This document shows positions 1-10,626 of a DNA stretch of 32,981 nt, one piece after another. Source of the stretch: Symsagittifera roscoffensis (lineage: Eukaryota > Xenacoelomorpha > Acoela > Convolutidae); contig NW_026971032.1 of NCBI RefSeq assembly GCF_963678635.1, positions 1 through 32,981 of the forward strand. Direction: 5' to 3'. The notes under the pieces were generated by a model that saw only the letters and a program-made list of their open reading frames with translations, was not told the origin of the DNA and did no database searches. The translations under genes were made by a program, and so were the position numbers. Each line of letters begins with the position of its first letter. Within the stretch, counting starts at the first letter, position 1.

Positions 1-1080
1 TCCCAATCCATTTTAGCTAACCAAAAAGCGATTTCGGGCTTTCCGATAGATCGAATGTTATTTGCCATAGCGCGATGTTCCATTTCGACCAAGGTGTTGA
101 ACAAATTGTCGTTAGTGGGTTTCTGAAAAAATCTCTAGTTGGTAATCAGATTTTTTATGATTTGTCCGGATTTTGGATCAGTGAAGATGGGAGCATTGTT
201 AATGTTAGCATGTATAGAGTTGAAAAAAGGTCGTAAATCAGAATACATTTTGCAAATCATTTCAGCAAACCGTTTTTTCATTGCTCTATCTGCAGAGATT
301 GTATGGGCAACGGGACATTCGATTCGAATATGGTCCTTTTCCGGAATTAATTATACTGTAGACAGGGGCCGGATATATTGGTATTGCTTTCCTGTTTAGT
401 ATTGACACCAGTGTTCAGCTTGAAACAACTACCAAAAACTGATTTTTTGTTTAGAAATCTAGTTGTGAACTCGTCACAACCGTGGATAGCATAAAACTTA
501 TCCTCCTATCCTTGAATATCAGTTACTGCATAACCTAGTAGAAACTTGTTTAGTGTGGCAGAATTATGTTTTCGGGTTTCAATTAGGATAGGCAGGCTCT
601 GCTCAATTTGAATGCAAATTATTTTTATGAAAACCAAATAGGTTTTGGCTGTATTTTTATGAGGCAGGAAGGTAGCCCCTTTTTCAAAAAAGCCCCCATT
701 TACCATGAAATTCCACCTTCATTTGGTTTTAGTTCAACTGCGGGGATATCAAAGTAAAGAGCTTTTAAGAATATATGACAAAAGTGTACTCCCAATAGAT
801 TAGCAGTCTTTTCTCATTTATCCACACTTTGTGGTTAGATGGGTACTTTCCATCAGTGTCGAAACAAGATTGGATAGATGTATGACCAAACATACGGATA
901 TCGGATCTATTATAAGTTTTTGGCTTTTTTGGATCGGTAAATTGTCATTTTTGGACCTAACTTCTCCAGTTCCAGATAAGTTGGGTAGTTTCTGATACTA
1001 CAAGTTGATTCTGGATCAATCATGAATTCAAGTTCACTATTGTTTTTAGTCTCCGGTGGCAACATGATATAAGCTAAGAT
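1..1080 (-). pseudogene. Decayed Ty3/gypsy pol start: protease and PR-RT linker
   Basis: Read on the minus strand, this stretch continues the gag remnant at 1100-2530. Near 1017-1000 it has a retropepsin-like segment in which D-P-E-S-T-C stands where families of this type have D-T-G-S-T-C, so the catalytic motif is damaged. Downstream, in another frame, comes the segment FDTDGKYPSNHKVWI (about 855-810), then a linker containing LLGYAVTD (about 540-515), both of a style known between protease and reverse transcriptase in gypsy-type elements. From about 300 to 1 a further open stretch (ISADRAMKKRFAEM onward) has one internal TAG and runs off the window; I do not recognise its domain. Stops and frame changes occur every 100-200 bases, so no functional protein is possible. 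RT, RNase H and integrase would lie beyond the left edge. Confidence 0.6.
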
Positions 1081-1099
1081 TTTCCCTTGCTTTAGGATT

Positions 1100-2530
1100 A
1101 TTATCGTTGCTTGGTTTCGGAGACTTTATTAGTTTAAAGGAAAGAAATCAGTGATCGAATCACAGTAATTAACTTCTTCATCTATCCAGTTGGTAGTTTC
1201 GGACCTTATTTGATTCGCTCTGAAGTTTGGTGAATGAGACCGAGTTGAGTCTCGACTGTTTTTGCTATTATAACCTACTTCCGGTGTTTTATTGTCGACC
1301 CGTAGGATGACTACTGGATGGCCTATTTCCTTGGTCGTAGAACTGTCTAGCAGTTTGTTCAAATTCTCTGAATTCGTTTTCTCTAGGATATATATCATCA
1401 TAGGTTTGAGGTCTATTGGCCTTAAAAGATGAATGTGCATTAGCCTTTTTGAAATTGTTTCCTTTCTAGTTATAATTATGACGAAAGCCGTAATTATTTT
1501 GGCTACGATTTGAATCGTTTGTTGTTTTTGGTTTATCCAAACTTCGGTTGTTTTGGTTAGGGGCATTTTAATTAGATAAATTAGTTGGTCTTCTTTTTTT
1601 GTAAGTATTTTCAAATGAAACTTTTTCTTCATCTTTAATTGTGAGTTTTTTCGTATTTTATTTACTTCGTCCTGAACTTGTTTTTTTTGAACATCTAGAG
1701 ATATAATGCCCATTCTTTCTGCAGTATTTGAAAAATCGTGTACTATTAGGTCTTCCCTTGATGTCAGGGTGACGTTTTTGAAACAAATTCAGGTCATTGA
1801 CCGATTTCTCCTAATGGTCATCTCTAGTTTCTTGATTCTTGATTCTTGATCAATTTGGTTAGCTCTTTAATTTGAGTTACTAAGGAAGTCATTTTATCCG
1901 TTGTTGCTTTATTAGCAGGATCAGTAGCAACAAGGAATGTTAGATCCTCAGTGATTACTTGATTAGTAATTTGATTCCAATTTGAACTTGGATGCTCTAT
2001 CATGTAATCATGAGCTTTTTGTTTACGAGCTAGAGGTCTCAATCCTTTAATTGAGAAATCAATATATTTTTGACGTCTGTGTTTGTTCTGTATGATTCGT
2101 TCAACTGTTTGAGCCGCTTGATCATTTTGGAGTGTTACATCAATACTTTCTGGCCATCCTCTGTCTACAGAAGATTTGAATCTTTCGAATTAATTTTTTT
2201 ATCAATTCGCCATCTTGGCGAGCTGCAATTTCAGCATCAACACGGCATCAATTAGTTTAGGAAGATACCTTTGAGTTGTGCCCATATGGTAGCAATTGTT
2301 ACATTATCATTAAACGTTTCGAAAGCTATATCAGTTAACAGTGAACCAAACAGGGATTGTTGTCTGCTATCATAGCTGCGTCGTGCGTCATTGTCATTAG
2401 GTCTTTGACTTAATGAGAATATAATTTGTTTTCAAGGGAATTCCAGAATGCTGTAGCATTTTGGTCCTGGTCATTTTCCGAAAATGACTTAAACGACAAG
2501 TTGGGATGGGATATTGGTGGTATCAGCCAT
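1100..2530 (-). pseudogene. Decayed Ty3/gypsy gag
   Basis: An ATG at 2530-2528 opens a short reading frame (MADTTNIPSQL) that breaks after about 13 codons. The protein continues in other frames: a piece with NATAFWNSLENKLYS (about 2470-2415), then YDSRQQSLFGSLLTD (about 2380-2335), then RPLARKQKAHDYMIEHPSSNW (about 2045-1980) and a coiled stretch ending KELTKLIKNQE (about 1830). This order matches a gypsy-type Gag known from many invertebrates, whose capsid region carries the SRQQSLFGSLLTD core. The C-terminal part (1560-1100) is Asn/Gln/Ser-rich and I see no intact CCHC zinc knuckle. At least four frameshifts and several stops mark it as an old copy. The assignment comes from remembered family resemblance, not a search. 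Confidence 0.65.
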
Positions 2531-2744
2531 ATTACATTCAGCTTAAATAATAGATATCAAAAGAAGAAAGGTAGAAAAACTTATAAATTTACATAGACAT
2601 TTTAAAACTCCGATTTGAAAATGTTTTACTTCTTTTAAATGTAAGAGAAAATTTAGCAAACCTACAGTTTGAGAACTGGATTATTTGCTTTTTCTCTTTT
2701 TTTGTGTGTGAGTTTAGCAATTTTAGCGAGTTTTTAGCAGGTGA

Positions 2745-2762
2745 GCCTCACTAGTTGCACCA
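2745..2762 (-). other. Putative primer-binding site of the minus-strand retroelement
   Basis: The minus strand reads TGGTGCAACTAGTGAGG here, starting with the TGG that pairs with a tRNA CCA end. It lies about 215 bases upstream of the gag ATG and directly after an AATAAAT motif that would end the LTR. I could not assign the tRNA, so this rests on position and the TGG start. Confidence 0.35.
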
Positions 2763-3350
2763 ATTTATTTCATTAGCAAAACTTATGTACGCCGGACAAA
2801 GCGCTTGCTAGTTTTATAGGGTCAATTTTAATTTCTGTCTTAGAGAGTAAATCTTTAATTCGCTGAAAAATCTTTTTTAGAAAAGAAAGTAGTATGAAGA
2901 TACTGCAAGTTGCCTTCATATTCAATATTTATTTTAAGTGTTGGATTTTTAGATATTTTGGCTGAGAATGGTTGGTGTTTTTGAAGAGAGAGGTTGGGGT
3001 GTTGTAAGAGAAAGTTGGTGGAATGAATCTCAGTAGTTTTAGCTTCTATTTATACTCAATTGGGAAATCTCCCAATTTGACGTAACAAATAAGAAGTTCT
3101 TTTTTTTTAATTCGTAATTTCTAGTGAATGTTATTCGTGCAATCGTATTTTACGAGTAGAGTCTTTCATATATTCTAATTTGATGAGAAAAAATTGTTAC
3201 TATTCGTATTTGACGAGAAGAGTCGTTTTAACTTCCAGTGCTTAAAATGTTATACGAGTTTTTTCAATTGCTTTTCCTTTCGTGTAGCAAAGGGTTAAAA
3301 ACACATTTATTTTATGGTGGCGGCGGCGTCACGCTTCGTGAGCACAATAA
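2763..3350 (-). repeat. Putative 5' LTR of the minus-strand gypsy remnant (outer edge uncertain)
   Basis: The region upstream of the PBS-like site behaves like an LTR in minus orientation: a TATA box (3054-3046), a pyrimidine-rich leader, and an AATAAA-type poly(A) signal just before the PBS. In the upstream half, two imperfect copies of a CGTATTTKACGAGWAGAGTC motif (about 3147-3168 and 3208-3228) resemble U3 enhancer repeats. The partner LTR is outside the window, so neither the length nor the outer boundary can be fixed. Confidence 0.4.
3046..3054 (-). promoter_or_regulatory. TATA box of the LTR-like promoter
   Basis: The minus strand reads GAGTATAAATAGAAGC, a near-consensus TATA element. 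Its expected start site would fall about 25-30 bases downstream (near 3020), inside a pyrimidine-rich leader that leads to the gag remnant. Confidence 0.5.
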
Positions 3351-4011
3351 AATTTATGTTTCTGTTTAAATCTGAAATCAGAACAGTATAATATTGATTT
3401 TTGTTGTATAGGATTGTATGATAAGCAACTTTGGTGTATGGATATCAACCCGGCAGTTCATCACCAAGACTTTTTTGCTTGGTCAATTGTTTTTACCATA
3501 ATTTAGATAAATGTCAATGTAGAACAATTTTGAGTTGATTTTCGAAACTGAAAATGTTTGTTTTTAGTGATCATCATTTTAAAAATTATTCATCACCATT
3601 GAAGTATTAGTGCTCACCATTCACAAATGGAAAGCTCAAATTTTTAAATAAAAAGCAACGAGAAGCAAGCTGTAATAAGAAATTTTGTTAAATTTAAGAG
3701 CTTTCTTCAAGTGTTATTTATAATTTGTCTATGCACTTTAGTGACACATCTCTGAGACGATATGATGTATAGCTGAGAGGAAAACACCAAATTGATCAAA
3801 AATCTGTTTGAACTGAACTTAAGGATGAAAATAAAAACTATTTGAACAAACTTTGATCTAAATTGAAATTTATGGCAAACGAACAAACATCTTGGAATTA
3901 AAAACTTTTTTGGTGGTAAAAGCTGCTGAACTTCTGTAACCTTTTCATTGGCGACAAACCAGGAACTGCCTTGTTGACGCATTGGTGTTCCATGAATAAA
4001 AATATATTATA
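3351..4011. other. No gene seen
   Basis: AT-rich sequence with only short random reading frames in six frames. I see no domain, splice-supported exon or repeat. Confidence 0.6.
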
Positions 4012-4176
4012 ATTGAGTTTCTTTTTCAGTGTCCACGAAAGTGAAAATAATTTGATTATAATCAATTAAAAAAAGATTATAATATTACTGTTTTTCAAGG
4101 CAGCAAAATCTTTTTTTTTCATCCATTGTAATCATTTTTTTTTTCATTTTTGTGGACACTGACAATGAAGCTAAAT
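4012..4176. repeat. Foldback (inverted repeat) about 165 bp
   Basis: The left arm near 4012-4058 contains TTTTCAGTGTCCACGAAAGTG. The right arm near 4132-4176 contains its reverse complement with a few changes (CATTTTTGTGGACACTGACA). The best 25 bases pair at 22 positions, and pairing continues weakly into the AT-rich flanks of the loop. It has the shape of a small non-autonomous foldback or MITE. No target duplication was recognised. Confidence 0.55.
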
Positions 4177-4453
4177 TAAAACCGATTTTTTCCACTTTTC
4201 TTACATAACGAATTTCAACACACATAAAGTCTTTGCTACGTTTTAAACTAAAGTAGCTTACGTTGGTAACTTGTTGTTCAATTTTTTTCTCTTTGATATT
4301 TTTGTTACTTTTCATGTTACTCAAAAACTGAATTTTGTTCCTTTCCATCATTTTGTTTACTATTTAGAAATATTAGGGGTGAGGGGTAAAATTGGAGCTG
4401 GAATAACCCGCCTTTCATTACCCCCATAGCGTTTGCTCATTAACAACAACAAT

Positions 4454-4695
4454 CCCCCCCCCCCCCCGGGTTCAGTGGGGGATGGGTTCAGGTGGGGGGT
4501 TGATCAGGTGGGGGGTTGCAGGTGCGGAAGGGGGTTGGGGTTGGGTTCAAGGTGGGGGGTTCAGTGGGGGGTGTTCAGGTGGTAGAGGGAGGTGGGTTCA
4601 GTTGGGGGTGATATTCAGGGGGGAGTGCTCAGGTGGGGGTGGTGTGGGGTTTAGGTGGGGGGGGGGGTTCAGTGGGGGGGGGGGGGGGAGGGGAG
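4454..4695 (+). repeat. G-rich low-complexity tract with quadruplex potential
   Basis: A run of 14 C (4454-4467) is followed directly by G3 and then about 225 bases of imperfect GGTTCAGGTGGGGG-like units on the plus strand, ending in G runs of up to about 16. Dozens of G3+ tracts give strong G-quadruplex potential. The 107-codon glycine/tryptophan-rich frame across it is a by-product of this composition. Confidence 0.85.
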
Positions 4696-5710
4696 CACTG
4701 GAGCAAACGTTAGGGGGGTTGAATGGGAGCCAAACGGTACGGTGGGGTGAGAAATTAACGGAACCATTTTGCAAATTGAGTTTAGGTTTAGAAATAGATT
4801 GTTAGGCCGTACAATCGCTTTGCAAATCTTCCTCTTAATTCACTTAATGAATGCTGAAATTCTTGCTAAGTTTTGCACGACGCGCAAAACAAAAACAAAG
4901 TGTAAAAAAAGTCCATTTTAATGTGGTTTCCTATTTATTCTGAAATCCATTATAATTGATTCCAAATGAATTATAATTAAATTTGCTTTGGCGAAAAAAA
5001 TGAATTAAAGTCCAATGACAACAAGCCTGACTTAAATATTTTTTCCGACTAACTGTGAACTTCAACTACTTTTTTTTCAAAAAGAAAAATTTCTGCTTTA
5101 AACGAAATGTTCGAGAAACTTTAGAGTTTGCTTTAGATGGTCTATCTATGTTTGCAGTTTTGCTCGTTTTTTTTAACGAATCTTGGATTATTGTGTCACA
5201 GATTAAACATAAAAATTTAAGCTACATATATTTTATTTAGAAAATTTTCTATGGTAAAAAACTAATCGTACGTTTTATAAACAGAATAGAGTCAGGCTCA
5301 TCAAATGAAATTTTAGGCAATTTGATTGCTTCAGTACCGCATTTGCAAACTTTTACTTTAAATACACTAAATTCACTTCAGTATTTTTTTGCGTACCGCC
5401 AAACAGAATAGAGCCAATTTCATCAGGCAGTTGGACTTGTACACAGTGGCAGTTAGTTTTTTTTGTTTGAGTTTTTACTTTAACTTCTGTATATCCTAGA
5501 TATATTTTCCTCCGTCAGACAAGACTGAGTTTAGGGTTTAGATAACAAAATACAAAGATAGGCTTTTTTTCAATAAGAAAGAGTTCTTGTTGATTCAGTT
5601 AGGTTTTTAGTAATTCAGCATAAGCTTTACGCTTAGTGAAATTAAATTTCGCAAAAAAAATGTTGCAAGTTTTTTTCTAAATCGGTGCAAGTCTGTAGAA
5701 ATAGTTTCTT
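4696..5710. other. No gene; weak 122-bp direct duplication
   Basis: No credible coding sequence. AAACAGAATAGAG occurs at 5279-5291 and 5401-5413 with similar flanks (ACTTTAAAT/ACTTTAACT further on), suggesting a decayed tandem duplication of about 122 bp. Confidence 0.4.
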
Positions 5711-5957
5711 GCTCCGACTTTTGATGAAACTGACGGAATCTTCGCGCCCGGGTGTTTTTTTCTCCCGACATAATTCGACTTTGTAAGTAGATTCTTATAC
5801 CATTTTAATTTTTTTATACCATATTGAAAATTTTTGTTGCCGTGAGCTCAAAATTGACTAAAATAAACAACCTAAGAAAACTGTTTATGAAATTATGGGG
5901 GCTTAGATTTTGCTAATTTAGTCAATTCGGGTAAATTACCTCGCGATAAATTTCTTG
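5711..5957. repeat. Dispersed repeat, copy 1 (related to 29686-29935)
   Basis: Begins CTCCGACTTTTGATG and runs through TGAGCTCAAAATTGA, ATTATGGGGGCTTAGA and CTCGCGATAAATTTC. The same blocks occur in the same order in 29686-29935 (TTCCGACTTTCGATG, TGAGCTCAAATTTGA, TTATGGGGGTTTAAA, CGCGATATATTTC). The copies are strongly diverged but collinear over about 245 bases, so this is an old non-coding dispersed element. Confidence 0.6.
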
Positions 5958-8595
5958 TTAATAATTCTTGATAATTTTTTGAATTTGTTCCCAATTGAAT
6001 TGAGGCATGACATTTGGTCTATTTAATGCTTTGATATTGCGAAACCTATCCTTTTGTATATTGTGTAGCGTGAGAGCTGGTGTTCGAAAAAAAGTCTCGA
6101 AAAAACTTTTGATTTTATATTGATAATTTCAGCATATTAAAAGCTGAATGGGGTTTTAAAGACACACGTATCATTCAGAGCATCTACTACAAAACAATTT
6201 TATTTTCTTCTAATAATTGGTCTAAGATTCAATCCTGCGCGCAAATGTTTTGATCATTATTGAGAATTCGTTATAAATTTTTCATTTCTTACTGGCCACT
6301 TAGTATGCTTTTTGTGTTTTCTATAATTTGTTGCTTTGATTTTTTTTCCTTTCTTGCATTTTTTCCAACTTTTAGCGGATCAAAAAAACTTTGTTCAAGA
6401 TGCTGTCATTTTGTGTCAATCGTTTTCAGCGAAAAGTCATTTCTGAACGCAGGTTTTTTTTTATTCGTTGTGCCTGATTTGATTGAGAGTTAGGTTTTTT
6501 TTAGATATCTGCTTCATCATTCTAGCAACTTTTACAAATCCTCAATCGCCTCTTAGAACTTTTTTGCGATGCCTTTTGGTTGTCCCAATTCGTTTGAAAT
6601 CAGTTTTAAAATGAACTCCCCCAGGTTGATTGTTTCGCTTTTTTCACAATCTGAACTGATAATTTGTTAAATGGAATATATAGGGTGATCTTTAAAGGGT
6701 CCTTGTCGCTCTCCTTTTATTAGAATCACTAAATTTGCAATCAATAAATCATACGACTTCTTTCAAGCTTTTTTGAACAATTATTTTCGAGAAGATTGGA
6801 GAACTAACTGATAGTTTTTAGAGTTTGTTTGTTTTGGTGTTTTTCATTTTGTGAAATAGTTGTTTTAACTGATCCGATATTGCTGCAATATTTCACAGGA
6901 TAAAAATTTATGAAATCCAAATTTATAATCATAAAATTACATGAAAAAGTTTTTAACCCTTTTTACGACTGCTTTTTTTGAGATTGAAGAGATTTTTTCA
7001 TTGATTTCTATGACTTGGATTTTTATGGTGTTAAATTTATGAACATATGGTGTTAAAACTCTTTATCAACCTCAGTATTGCTCTCTTTTAACCAGCTTTG
7101 TTGAACAATAGTGGATTCAAAATTTTGAGGCATTGCGCAGTCATTAGTTTGCAAGTAACATAGTTTGAAACTTATAATATCCCTCCTAAACAATTATTAA
7201 CATCGTGTGAGCATTTGATTGGAAAACAAAAAAATTTCTTATACTAGTACAGTGATGATTAAAATTATCCGAACTAAACTCAGGAAACTTGAAACTCAAA
7301 ACGGTTGTTTTTCAAAATGGATGGTTTAATGGTAACTGAAGAATCTTCTTAGAATCTTATTTGAAAAAAAAAACTGACATCAGATCCGTATGCAAACGCT
7401 TTTAAATTAAGTGGCCCAGTACGATGCCAGTAAAAAAATACAATTTGTTTTGCATTTTCGAAAGAACTATTAGGATTGCAGTGTGAAAAAAAAAACTTTC
7501 CAGCAACTGATCCGCTTTTGCTGCAACTTTAAAATAATTAATTTTTTACCTAATAAAATTTACATAATAAAAAAAAACATTGCACAAGTTATTGCATCTT
7601 AATTAGTTCGTTCTTTTGAAGTTACAGTGTCATATGCTGACTCAAAAAATGTTTCAATGCATATCGGTCACTTGACAAAATTTCCACAATTATGTCAGAT
7701 TTTTGTAACTTTAGTCAATCTGCAATATCGCTGGTTCCTCACAAATTGATCTTAAAATTAGTTTATCAAGCTTTTATGAAATCCCTTAGTCATTTGGTTT
7801 TGCAAATAACTTACAGATTGAATTTTCTTCATTTTAATAAAAACCAACTAAAGTTTTGTATAATTTATGTTCCCATTTCCTTAATCAAAAGTCAACAATT
7901 TCAATCAAATTGAACATTTGATTCTTTTTTTGATCTGACCAGCAATAATTTTTTATTTGCTCTTTTTTATGAAGAATTTAGAAAATCAGAGTTTGTAGTT
8001 GGTAAATTGACAAAAAGTCAACTGTATACCAAACTTGCACCATATATTTATCGTACAAGCAGCACTGCCATTCAGCAGCTCTAATATAGCTTTTCGCGCA
8101 ATAAATTTTTTTTTCAACTTAAGTTGTCAGTAGATACAAATTTTTCATCATAAAGCATCTGATTAAAAAGGAAGAAGATATCTATTAGAAATACGATAAA
8201 TCCGTTTGATGACTTTTTCTCTACGAGTTTAAATAGGCAATATTAAAAAAAAACATATATATCACAATCGCTGTGGTACTGCTCTTTTAGTTTTGCTGCT
8301 TAACCAAGCTACCCGTACCCAGTAAATTCTGAAATAATCTTTTTTAGATCTAGAAAAATATATGTTCGTCAATATAGACTGCCAATATATGTTTCCCCAA
8401 GCATGAGATAAGCATTGGAAACGCATAAGTAGCGCATGAAAATCAAAAATTCTAACAGTTTTTGAGATTTTTTCCAAACAGTTGAACAAGAAATTTAGCT
8501 CGAAAAAAGTTTTTGTAAAATTATTTGGAAGTCTTTTTTTTACCGCTAGTTAATCTGACAACAATTGTGTTTTACTGAACCATCAAAGAAGAAAA
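5958..8595. other. Long AT-rich stretch, no gene seen
   Basis: Only short random frames (up to about 77 codons, no recognisable motif). Two related phrases, ACTGATCCGATATTGCTGCAA (about 6869) and CAACTGATCCGCTTTTGCTGCAA (about 7503), hint at another worn repeat. Nothing else stands out. Confidence 0.5.
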
Positions 8596-8960
8596 ACTCA
8601 TTTTTCTGCTCAAAATGAATAAATTATGATTTAATAAAGAATTTCTCAGGTCTGATTTCAGATCCGAAATTTTGTTTTTCAATATTATTTTAGATCTGAA
8701 TTTTTGTTTTGCTCAAAATGGAACACTCATTTTTTTGCTCCAAATGAGTTATTTATTATTTAACAAAGTATTTCTCAGATCTGATTTCAGATTCGAAATT
8801 TTGTTTTTCAAGGTTATTTTACATCTGAATTCTTCTATTTCAGATCCACATATCAGATCTGGAATTTGTAAACTCTTATCAAGATCTGAAATAAAGAATT
8901 TCAGATCTGAGAATCAACTACTGTAAGAAATAAAGAATTTCAGATCTTGCACAGATAATC
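8596..8960. repeat. Tandem duplication (129-bp period) and AGATCT-rich palindromic repeats
   Basis: A block starting ACTCATTTTT at 8596 recurs at 8725 with about 110 bases of similarity (period 129). Both copies carry TTTCTCAGRTCTGATTTCAGAT. Between 8770 and 8950 the motif TTTCAGATCTGA and its variants appear on both strands about ten times, so the region can fold on itself. No open frame has a recognisable product. Confidence 0.7.
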
Positions 8961-9049
8961 CCCTGGGTACGGGTATGCTTACTCAGTTTAGCTGTTAACC
9001 TATTATAAACTCACTTACTCCAGCGCGACCAGCGCGACCGCAGGAAAGT

Positions 9050-9470
9050 TAGTGGCGGCAGTAAAAAAAAATAGTCGCGGTGGTCGAAAAACTAGTCGCA
9101 GTGCTCGAAAAATTAGTCGCTGCATGATCGAAAAACTTTTAATTACGAGGCCAAATTGTGCATTCGATAGGCGCACATGTTGCGTCTTTAAACATATTAA
9201 AACTTTGAAAATGAAAGAACAAAAGAAGAACAAAGGGTGCGTCCATGTTGAGGAATCCGTTTACCTTTCCCAAAACGCGGTTTTTGACCTCGTAATGGTC
9301 GCGGCGTTCAAAAAATTCGTCTCAATGGTCGAAAAATTAGTCGCGGTGATCGGGGGATTAGTTGCAGTGGTCAAAAAATTAGTTGCGCCGGTTAAAAAAT
9401 TGATCGCGGCGGTCGAAAAATTAGTCGAGGCGATCAAAAAGTTGGTCGCGGCGGTCAAAAACTTCGCGGT
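9050..9470 (+). repeat. 24-bp minisatellite in two blocks
   Basis: Imperfect 24-bp units of the form GTCGCGGYGGTCAAAAAATTA occur in two blocks (about 9055-9135 and 9296-9468) separated by about 160 unrelated bases. Because 24 is a multiple of three, the repeat is open on the plus strand (9052-9495, 147 codons from a GTG) as an 8-residue periodic peptide (LVAAVKK, LVAVVKK, LVAPVKK), and it is also open on the minus strand. No ATG start or splice signal supports translation, so I treat it as a DNA repeat. It ends about 75 bases left of the MULE target duplication. Confidence 0.7.
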
Positions 9471-9546
9471 TCCCTTTGGAAGGTTAGGGAGGTAAAATTC
9501 CTGAAAATGAGGAAACTCTCTTCCCCAAACCCCCCCAAAACCAACT

Positions 9547-9556
9547 GCGGGTAGCT
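9547..9556 (+). repeat. Left 10-bp target-site duplication of the MULE-like element
   Basis: GCGGGTAGCT here is repeated exactly, in the same orientation, at 18015-18024. Each copy directly abuts an inverted repeat. A length of 8-11 bp is typical of Mutator-like elements. Confidence 0.8.
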
Positions 9557-9662
9557 GGTGCATAGACATTTGTGTCCCAGACATTTGTGTCCTTAACAAA
9601 ACAGTCCGAAATGATAAAATTGTACCAGACATTTATGTCCCAGACAAAATTGACCAAAAATG
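9557..9662 (+). repeat. Left terminal inverted repeat of the MULE-like element
   Basis: About 106 bases that match the reverse complement of 17906-18014 at roughly 80% by eye. It contains GACATTTGTGTCCCAGACATTT, then ACAGTCCGAAATG, then CAGACAAAATTG. The GACATTTRTGTCC unit is repeated three times within this arm, the kind of subterminal repetition transposases often bind. Confidence 0.8.
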
Positions 9663-9830
9663 TTTTGCGAAATTAATTTCTTTGATTTGACCTTGTGATC
9701 TTTAATGCTTTGTTATTTTGAGGTTGTTTGATCGTTCTTTGAGTAGACTTTATGCGTACCAATTAACCAAAGAACAGTCAAAGTGAGACAAAACTTTCAA
9801 AACATTTTGAAATTTAAAAGCGCATTTGGC

Positions 9831-9900
9831 CGAGTGATGAAGTCATAAGTCTCAAGGTCAAAAGGTTTGAAGTTCAAATATCGGGCTCGACAAAAATTTT
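9831..9900 (+). other. tRNA-like sequence (degenerate tRNA or SINE head)
   Basis: Reads like the body of a class II (Leu/Ser-type) tRNA: an A-box-like TGGCCGAGTGA (9837-9847), CTCAAGGTCAAAAGG where the anticodon arm would be, and a B-box-like AAGTTCAAATATC (about 9869-9881). The acceptor ends do not pair convincingly, so it is not a working tRNA gene. It may be the pol III promoter head of a SINE or a captured tRNA fragment. Confidence 0.45.
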
Positions 9901-10218
9901 CGTAATTTAGTCAATATTTGAAAATAAAAAACCCAAAAATGGGTAAACTACGGCAAAGTTGAAATGGGTTGACTTGATTGAGCCAAAAAAGGAAGAGGAT
10001 GGGAAAAGCTTGATTAAATTGATCATTTTGCCGTTTTCAAATCGGTTCTAGCTCAATTTTGAAATTTTCTGGGAAAAAGTTCAACTTAGAAAAATTTATT
10101 GAAATTTATTGCTTCGCAATATCAACTTTGGAAAACAAATTGACCTTAAATTATAGTTTGATGTTGCTGCTGCACCCTTTTAGGAAACTCAGAACTTCAC
10201 TTGGGTCGTAGGCCGCAA

Positions 10219-10621
10219 CTAATTTGCAAAGGTTTTTGTCAAGTTTGACATAAAGAGGTTTTTTATAACGTGACACTCTTTGCCCGGCACACATTTTTTG
10301 ATCAAGATTTCAGCGTTTTTCTGTTCGTCTTGAAATTTTTCTATGAGTTTGGGAAATGATGGGTGGTTGCCATTCAATAGCTTGAGGAAGTTGCTATTCC
10401 AACCTTCAACAGCCTTGTTGGTTCTGGGTCGCCCGTTAAAATCAGTTAGGGATTGGGGTTCCTGCATTCTGGGCAGTTTTTCCTGTTTTACTCTGTTAAT
10501 TGTCCTATGGTCGGCAGAATAGGTCGGGATTACTGCTGCAGTCTCTCTGTTGATGTCTCTTTGGATGGAAAGAATTGTTTGACGGGGTGGCTCATCTGAT
10601 ACAACTGCTCTTGTTTTGAGA
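10219..10621 (-). pseudogene. FLYWCH/MULE gene, 3' half (transposase C-terminus)
   Basis: The minus-strand frame is open from the retrotransposon target site (10621) to a stop at 10219. The first 51 codons (LKTRAVVSDEPPRQTIL onward) are the helical spacer that follows FLYWCH fingers in this gene type. The next 82 codons contain RPRTNKAVEGWNSNFLKLL and HPSFPKLIEKFQDEQ, characteristic of the C-terminus of animal MULE transposases. The spacer runs straight into this segment, so the DDE catalytic core is absent. The frame continues in phase with 17720-17434 once the inserted element is set aside: 17434 gives the second base of an Ala codon and 10621 the third. The gene is inactive because it is split by 6.8 kb. 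Confidence 0.75.
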
Positions 10622-10626
10622 GCTGT
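10622..10626 (+). repeat. Left 5-bp target-site duplication of the gypsy element
   Basis: GCTGT immediately precedes the TG of the 5' LTR and recurs at 17434-17438 immediately after the CA of the 3' LTR. Confidence 0.9.

Noticed and set aside
4482-4805. 107-codon Gly/Trp-rich open frame
   Set aside because: It is produced by the G-run repeat; no start context, domain or splice support.
9052-9632. 147-codon plus-strand and 123-codon minus-strand frames over the minisatellite
   Set aside because: Both are open because the 24-bp unit lacks stops on either strand; the plus frame needs a GTG start and the minus one has no recognisable domain.
9831-9900. Functional tRNA gene
   Set aside because: A and B boxes are recognisable but the acceptor arms do not pair and the anticodon arm is unclear.
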